Positions 40,733 through 44,964 of a stretch of DNA of 44,964 bases are shown here, one piece after another (the first letter of the stretch is position 1; each line of letters opens with the position of its first letter). This DNA is from Hyalangium versicolor. GTDB taxonomy: Bacteria; Myxococcota; Myxococcia; Myxococcales; Myxococcaceae. Below the pieces are notes generated by a model. It was not told the origin of the DNA. It was given only the letters and a program-made list of their open reading frames with translations, and did no database searches. A program made the position numbers and the translations under genes. The DNA is taken from assembly GCF_020103695.1 (NCBI RefSeq), contig NZ_JAHXBF010000052.1, positions 1 to 44,964 on the forward strand, read 5' to 3'.

Positions 40733-41087
40733 CTAGGGCTCCACGCGCATCTCGGGCTAGGCCTCTGGCAACGTGCGACCCCCTCTGCGAGCGACTTCGC
40801 GAGGGACGCCTCCTCCCCCGGAGGGCACGGACGCGCGGCGCCCGCGACGAAGACCTAGAGCAGCTCTGGGGGAGAGGAAGGATAGCCGAGCGCTCGTTGG
40901 CGAAAACAGAGGATCCAGCTCTGCCAACGCCTGGCAGTGACCTGACCTGCCCGTGCCCAAACTCCACGCTCACCAAGCCGAGGCCCAGCTCGGTCCTGGC
41001 AGTGGGCACGGGGTATCGTGCCTGTCGACCCTATCGGATATGCTGCACCTGTCCAGGCTTCGTCGCCTACCGGCTCAGGGGATGTCA

Positions 41088-42641
41088 ATGAAGCAAGAGG
41101 TCGCAGTCAATCTGCGCGAAGCTTTTTCCAGCATTCATGCAGACGACCCCGCCCGCTCGCGCAGCATCTATTTTGCGTTTGAGAACTTTGTACTGGAGCT
41201 GCTTCGAACGCACGCAGAGTCACAGAGACGGTCTTTTCGTAGCAAGGTCCGTCTAGGTAGTCCGGAAGGCGCGCTGGAGCTTGATGCCGTTGCGCCTGAA
41301 GGACTGGATGGGATACCAGGACCTGCGGCCTTCGAGATCAAACTCACGAAGGATCCATCTGCATTACACGCCGCGCGCAAAGCAATTGAGCACGTCGCGC
41401 TCTTGCGTCATACAGTCAGGCTTGCGAGCGCGGTCATCATCCTGAACCGGAATTTGTCGCCTGAAGAGTTGGGGCGTCTTCAATCCGAGAATCTTGCCCC
41501 TGGTCTTCAAATCCAGGTCTGGGGCCCGAAGGAGCTTCAGCTCATTGCCGAGCAGCATCCAGAAACCGCTCGATTACTGATAGAGAATCTGCCGAACGCT
41601 GACACCGCAAAGGCGATTCAACGTGCCGCCACCGGGCAGGATGACGATTGGCGAAGGCAGACGCAGATCCTGCTCGGTGATCTGCACCATGCCTGGCGCA
41701 ATAATGATCTCGTTCCCTTCCTCGGGGCTGGCGTCTCCATTGACGCTGGGATCCCCAGCTGGAATGGCCTGCTCAATCAGCTGCTTGTTGCCATGGTTGA
41801 GAAGATGGGCGACGATGGGAATCTGGCTCTGGGGGTCAGCACCGAGAAGCGACAGACTATTGCGCAGAGGCTCCAGAGATTGCAGGAGTCTTCCCCACTC
41901 CTCGCAGCACGGTACATCCGCTCCGGCTTGGGCGAGTGGTTCGTGACAGCGCTGGAGCGCGCTCTGTACAGCAACCTCAAGAGCGAAGCCCCGCCCCAGC
42001 TCGCTGCGTTGGCCCGCCTTTGCGTCCCGCGAAAGAACGGCAGCGGCGTCCAGGCAGTCGTCACCTACAACTTTGATGACCTCGTGGAGAAGCAGCTGCG
42101 AGAGAAGGCGGTCGAGCATCAGCCCGTATATCTCGCAGGCACTCGGGTCCCAGCTGATTGCCTCGCGATCTACCATGTGCATGGCTTCCTTCCCCAGCAC
42201 CGGCCCGAGGGTGAAGACTCCGCCAGTAGCCTCGTGGTGTTCAGCGAGGAGCGATACCACGGGCTCTATAATGATCCCTACTCCTGGTCCAACATTGTAC
42301 AGCTCAACCTCTTGTCGGATCACACGGGCGTCTTTATTGGCCTGTCAATGAATGACCCCAATCTCCGTCGCCTGCTGGAGATCGCCGCTAAGAACGAAGA
42401 GAAGCCGCGTCACGTCGCACTACTGAAGCGGCTCACGATCGAGAAGTTCATGGCGGATGAGCCAGAGACACAGAGGCCAGACTCTTCTCAACTCGACTCC
42501 AATCTTGCTCACATCGTGCTGGCCGCCCACCATCAACTCATTGAAAAGTCTGTCGAGGAACTGGGCGTGCGTGTCGCATGGTTCGAGGATTTTGGAGAGA
42601 TCGCCATGATGATCGACCAGATCCGCCAGGGGGCAGACTAG
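41088..42641 (+). CDS. PD-(D/E)xK nuclease-like domain fused to SIR2-like NAD-binding domain
   Basis: 517 residues. Residues about 25-165 are restriction-endonuclease-like: LELDAV (Asp66) and FEIKLTKD (Glu83, Lys85) form a D-ExK site, with QIQVWGPKEL following. Residues about 200-420 are a SIR2-like domain: FLGAGVSIDAGIPSW (211-225), VTYNFDDLVE (Asn328, Asp330) and YHVHGFLP (His365). They are followed by VFIGLSMNDPNLRRLL. SIR2 domains of this type in defence proteins degrade NAD+. ATG 41088 is preferred because AGGGG lies 6 nt before it; ATG 41082 is the alternative. First gene of a two-gene unit; codon use is more AT-rich than the rest of the window. Confidence 0.85.
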   Translation: MKQEVAVNLREAFSSIHADDPARSRSIYFAFENFVLELLRTHAESQRRSFRSKVRLGSPEGALELDAVAPEGLDGIPGPAAFEIKLTKDPSALHAARKAIEHVALLRHTVRLASAVIILNRNLSPEELGRLQSENLAPGLQIQVWGPKELQLIAEQHPETARLLIENLPNADTAKAIQRAATGQDDDWRRQTQILLGDLHHAWRNNDLVPFLGAGVSIDAGIPSWNGLLNQLLVAMVEKMGDDGNLALGVSTEKRQTIAQRLQRLQESSPLLAARYIRSGLGEWFVTALERALYSNLKSEAPPQLAALARLCVPRKNGSGVQAVVTYNFDDLVEKQLREKAVEHQPVYLAGTRVPADCLAIYHVHGFLPQHRPEGEDSASSLVVFSEERYHGLYNDPYSWSNIVQLNLLSDHTGVFIGLSMNDPNLRRLLEIAAKNEEKPRHVALLKRLTIEKFMADEPETQRPDSSQLDSNLAHIVLAAHHQLIEKSVEELGVRVAWFEDFGEIAMMIDQIRQGAD

Positions 42642-42670
42642 CACTCGCAGAGTGCTCAAGAGGGACTGCA

Positions 42671-44848
42671 ATGTCTTCAGAGAGCAATAATTTCCGGGAC
42701 GGAAGAACTAACACCAGTGGCATGATGGACCTCCACTCCGGAGAGAGATGGGCATTCCTTGTTGAGCTCCATGGGCCCAATATAGGCAAGCCCTATGAGC
42801 TGCTGAAAGAGAAGGCCTGGACGCTTGGGCGCTCCGATTCCGCCGACATCGCGATTGAGGAGCAAAGCTTGTCGCGACGCCATGCCGTGATCAAGTACTC
42901 CGCTGCTGGAAGAAATTGGATCCTGGAGGATCTGGGATCCAGAAATGGCACCTATGTGAATGGCCTGCAGATCCTGCGGCCGGTCAACCTGAACGACGGC
43001 GACCGTGTCCAGCTGGCACACGTGCTTCTCCAATTCAAGTATAGCGACGTTGTTGAGTGGTCGCTCCATAACAAACTTTATCGCGACACCCTCACGGACG
43101 AGCTTACCAAGCTCCCAAACAAGAAATATCTGCTTGAGTTTCTGGGGCGCGAGTGCCGCAACAGCCTCCAGTCTGACCGCCCTCTCTCCCTTGCAATGTT
43201 CATGCTGGAGCAACCTGAATCCAGGAGTGGGCCTAGCCAGATACAGGTGGCGGATGCCGTGCTTCATGAGCTGGCACAGGTGGCAAAACGCTCGGTGGAA
43301 GAGTCCGACTGCCTCGCGCGATACGACGGGAGTGTGTTCGTGCTAGCCATGCTACAGCAGGACCCCAGGCGGGCGCGACATGAGGCAGAGACTCTGCTGC
43401 GCACCCTGGAGAACACGGCCATTGCCGTGAATGGGCAATCAACTTTCGTGAAGCTGCGTCTGGGCTTTGCGAGTCTGACGCCGCAAATGAGCAGGCCAGA
43501 GGACTTGCTTCAAGCCGCAAGGAGCGAGCTGACTCAGGGGAATGAAGAGCACGCCTCCGGCCCTGAAGTGCAAACCACGACGGACACGACGGTCGTAGCC
43601 AAAATGAACCCGGTGGCCGTAACCCGGGCGGACAGGGCTGTCGTCAACTTGCGCCCGATAGATGGGGTTGCCCTGATACGGCGGATCCTCGCGGCGCCAG
43701 CTCCTGGTGCGCTCGTGGCGTTTGAGCTTTCAGGAGAGAGCGCCCTTGCCGAAGTCATGGGCCCGCGAGGCATCGAAGTCTGGAACTCCGAATTGGAGCA
43801 GGAGATCGTGCGGCTCCTCAAGCCGGAAGAGTCGCTTGGCTTCTGGAAGAACCGGTACTTTCTCGTTGCGCTGGGGCCCGAGTCCAGTGCGAAAACAGGT
43901 CGAGCATTTGCCAGAGTGATCATGGACGCATGGACCAGGAAGCCAGTGCCAGAGCATGTCCGTGGCATACTCACCCGATCACTGCGCACTGCCACCTTGT
44001 CACCGGACGAGGTCCTATCTCATGGCGAGAGGAGTCTGGAGTTCTTGGTGACCGAGTTGTTAGATGACCCCAACGAGCGCGCTTACAATTCCGATACTCG
44101 TCAAGAGATGGCTCAGTCTCATCTTGGCAGATTGCCGTTTCCGCTCGAAGGGCCTTTGGCCCAAGTGGACGCACAGGCGACGGAACATGCCCGCGCGCAT
44201 ACGGTCGCGAACGCAATGAATGTCATGATCCGGTTCGTGGCTTCTATCGGTATTGCTCTTCTTCGAGACCATGCTGATGAGCCAACGCGTGCCGCAGGGA
44301 TTGGCATTCTTCAACAGTACTCGGGGAGGAGACTCAGTTTTGATGAATGGTCAGGCTTCGCCCTGAAGATTTCCTCGCTCGTTTCGAAGATATCGGGACA
44401 TCCAGTCGCGGCGGCGCTGCGCAAGCTACCAGCAACCATCTCTCCTCTTGACTATATTGGGTTCCGCCAAGCCGTTGCAGCTCTAAATGAAAATGCTTAT
44501 CTTGTCAGTGTGGCAGGTGTCGAGCCATTCTCAATGACTGGTGACGCGGATGACTCCAAGATTCGTTACAGACTGTACAGCCACCAAGGCGCTTCTGCGC
44601 GCTTTCACATGATCCACGTGGCACTCGATGCCAAGCTCACGGGGGAATGGTGCTACCTGCTCGTTCCAGGAGCGAAGCCGCTCTGCCTTGCTCCCATCGT
44701 GCGACAGCAGATGTGCGAGAGGTGCAACCGCCTAGAGGTGTTCATGGCGGAGCAGCTCGTACTTGGCCCCCCGGGTGCGCCTGTGAGCTTCACGGGGGTC
44801 ACTTCAGGTCACGAAGCTCTCGCCACCATCCCTCCCTTCGCGAGTTAG
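42671..44848 (+). CDS. FHA domain protein with two degenerate GGDEF-like folds
   Basis: 725 residues starting 29 bp after the SIR2 gene. Residues about 28-125: FHA domain with TLGRSDSADI (Arg54), SLSRRHAVI and LGSRNGTYVNG, the phosphothreonine-binding set. Residues about 138-290: GGDEF-like fold beginning DTLTDELTKLPNKKYLLEFL, but the signature reads YDGSVF (218-223) and the metal-binding Asp is lost, so it cannot cyclise GTP. Residues about 350-475 look like a second, more decayed copy (GALVAFELSG, then FWKNRYFLVALGP, then RSLRTAT). The C-terminal 230 residues are an unrecognised helical plus beta region with RRLSFDEWSGFA and a CERC motif. Probable sensor/regulator of the SIR2 partner, by inference. 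Confidence 0.8.
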   Translation: MSSESNNFRDGRTNTSGMMDLHSGERWAFLVELHGPNIGKPYELLKEKAWTLGRSDSADIAIEEQSLSRRHAVIKYSAAGRNWILEDLGSRNGTYVNGLQILRPVNLNDGDRVQLAHVLLQFKYSDVVEWSLHNKLYRDTLTDELTKLPNKKYLLEFLGRECRNSLQSDRPLSLAMFMLEQPESRSGPSQIQVADAVLHELAQVAKRSVEESDCLARYDGSVFVLAMLQQDPRRARHEAETLLRTLENTAIAVNGQSTFVKLRLGFASLTPQMSRPEDLLQAARSELTQGNEEHASGPEVQTTTDTTVVAKMNPVAVTRADRAVVNLRPIDGVALIRRILAAPAPGALVAFELSGESALAEVMGPRGIEVWNSELEQEIVRLLKPEESLGFWKNRYFLVALGPESSAKTGRAFARVIMDAWTRKPVPEHVRGILTRSLRTATLSPDEVLSHGERSLEFLVTELLDDPNERAYNSDTRQEMAQSHLGRLPFPLEGPLAQVDAQATEHARAHTVANAMNVMIRFVASIGIALLRDHADEPTRAAGIGILQQYSGRRLSFDEWSGFALKISSLVSKISGHPVAAALRKLPATISPLDYIGFRQAVAALNENAYLVSVAGVEPFSMTGDADDSKIRYRLYSHQGASARFHMIHVALDAKLTGEWCYLLVPGAKPLCLAPIVRQQMCERCNRLEVFMAEQLVLGPPGAPVSFTGVTSGHEALATIPPFAS

Positions 44849-44880
44849 GAGCCGCGCAGGAATAAAGTTTCAGTTTGCGG

Positions 44881-44964
44881 GTGCCCGAGATCGTGCCCAT
44901 CAATGTAGGCATGGACCTGGAGGAAGTCATCGCGGCGAAGTACCAAGCGCTTGAGAGCGGACTT
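44881..44964 (+). CDS. Partial open frame at right edge
   Basis: From GTG 44881 a frame reads VPEIVPINVGMDLEEVIAAK and continues to the window edge; ATG 44911 (MDLEEVIAAKYQAL) is an alternative start. It begins 32 bp after the FHA gene stop on the same strand, so it may be the third member of the unit. Too short to identify and no clear ribosome-binding site. Confidence 0.35.
   Translation, partial: MPEIVPINVGMDLEEVIAAKYQALESGL

Noticed and set aside
40449..41087. Retron (reverse transcriptase plus msr-msd) accompanying ptuAB
   Set aside because: No reverse transcriptase motif such as YADD was found in any frame upstream or downstream.
42671..44848. Active diguanylate cyclase
   Set aside because: The GGDEF signature reads YDGSVF and the metal-binding aspartate is missing, so c-di-GMP synthesis is not expected.

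Overview
The window is high-GC chromosomal DNA that reads like a myxobacterium of the Myxococcus/Cystobacter/Archangium group. The strongest clue is a surface protein at 29651-31279 with a MYXO-CTERM-like C-terminus: a Cys-Gly-Cys motif, a hydrophobic helix and an Arg-rich end. Lipoproteins, a KaiC-like ATPase with a response regulator, and a giant propeller-sensor histidine kinase fit the same lifestyle. Genus is inference; no rRNA, tRNA or CRISPR array was seen.

Layout. 1-2190: the end of an IS3-family element, then a probable anti-phage deoxycytidylate deaminase (374-2035) with a translationally coupled 60-residue protein (1977-2159) and a hairpin. 2287-14490: ordinary chromosomal genes, including an FAD amine-oxidase/desaturase-like enzyme, a trypsin-endonuclease I fusion, an M1 aminopeptidase lipoprotein, an LpxL/HtrB-type acyltransferase and alanine racemase. 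14676-23406: a metallophosphoesterase, a response regulator/KaiC pair, an outer-surface protein, an endonuclease/exonuclease/phosphatase lipoprotein, and a four-gene Mla lipid-transport operon (lipoprotein, MlaE, MlaF, MlaD). 23743-25340: an apparently intact IS4-family element with a 10-bp target duplication. 25419-33801: the propeller histidine kinase, an EamA transporter, the MYXO-CTERM protein (with a frame break near its N-terminus), and a divergent FAD monooxygenase/TetR pair. 33767-38045: an IS3 remnant, a frameshifted hrpA helicase gene and an IS91-type remnant.

The right end (38122-44964) is a defence island. A Septu-type pair (ptuA ATPase, ptuB HNH nuclease) lies on the minus strand. 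Upstream of it, facing away, is a two-gene unit on the plus strand: a PD-(D/E)xK-SIR2 fusion, then a 725-residue protein with an FHA domain, two GGDEF-like folds that have lost their signatures, and an unrecognised C-terminal region. These two genes use visibly more AT-rich codons than the rest of the window. The unit is the best candidate for an undescribed system: an NAD-consuming and/or nucleolytic effector paired with a phosphopeptide/nucleotide-sensing partner. A third gene may begin at the right edge.

The defence genes sit at the two ends of the window, next to IS debris, while the middle is mostly housekeeping and envelope functions. Two genes (hrpA and the MYXO-CTERM protein) carry single frame breaks that could be real mutations or assembly errors in G/C-rich DNA.
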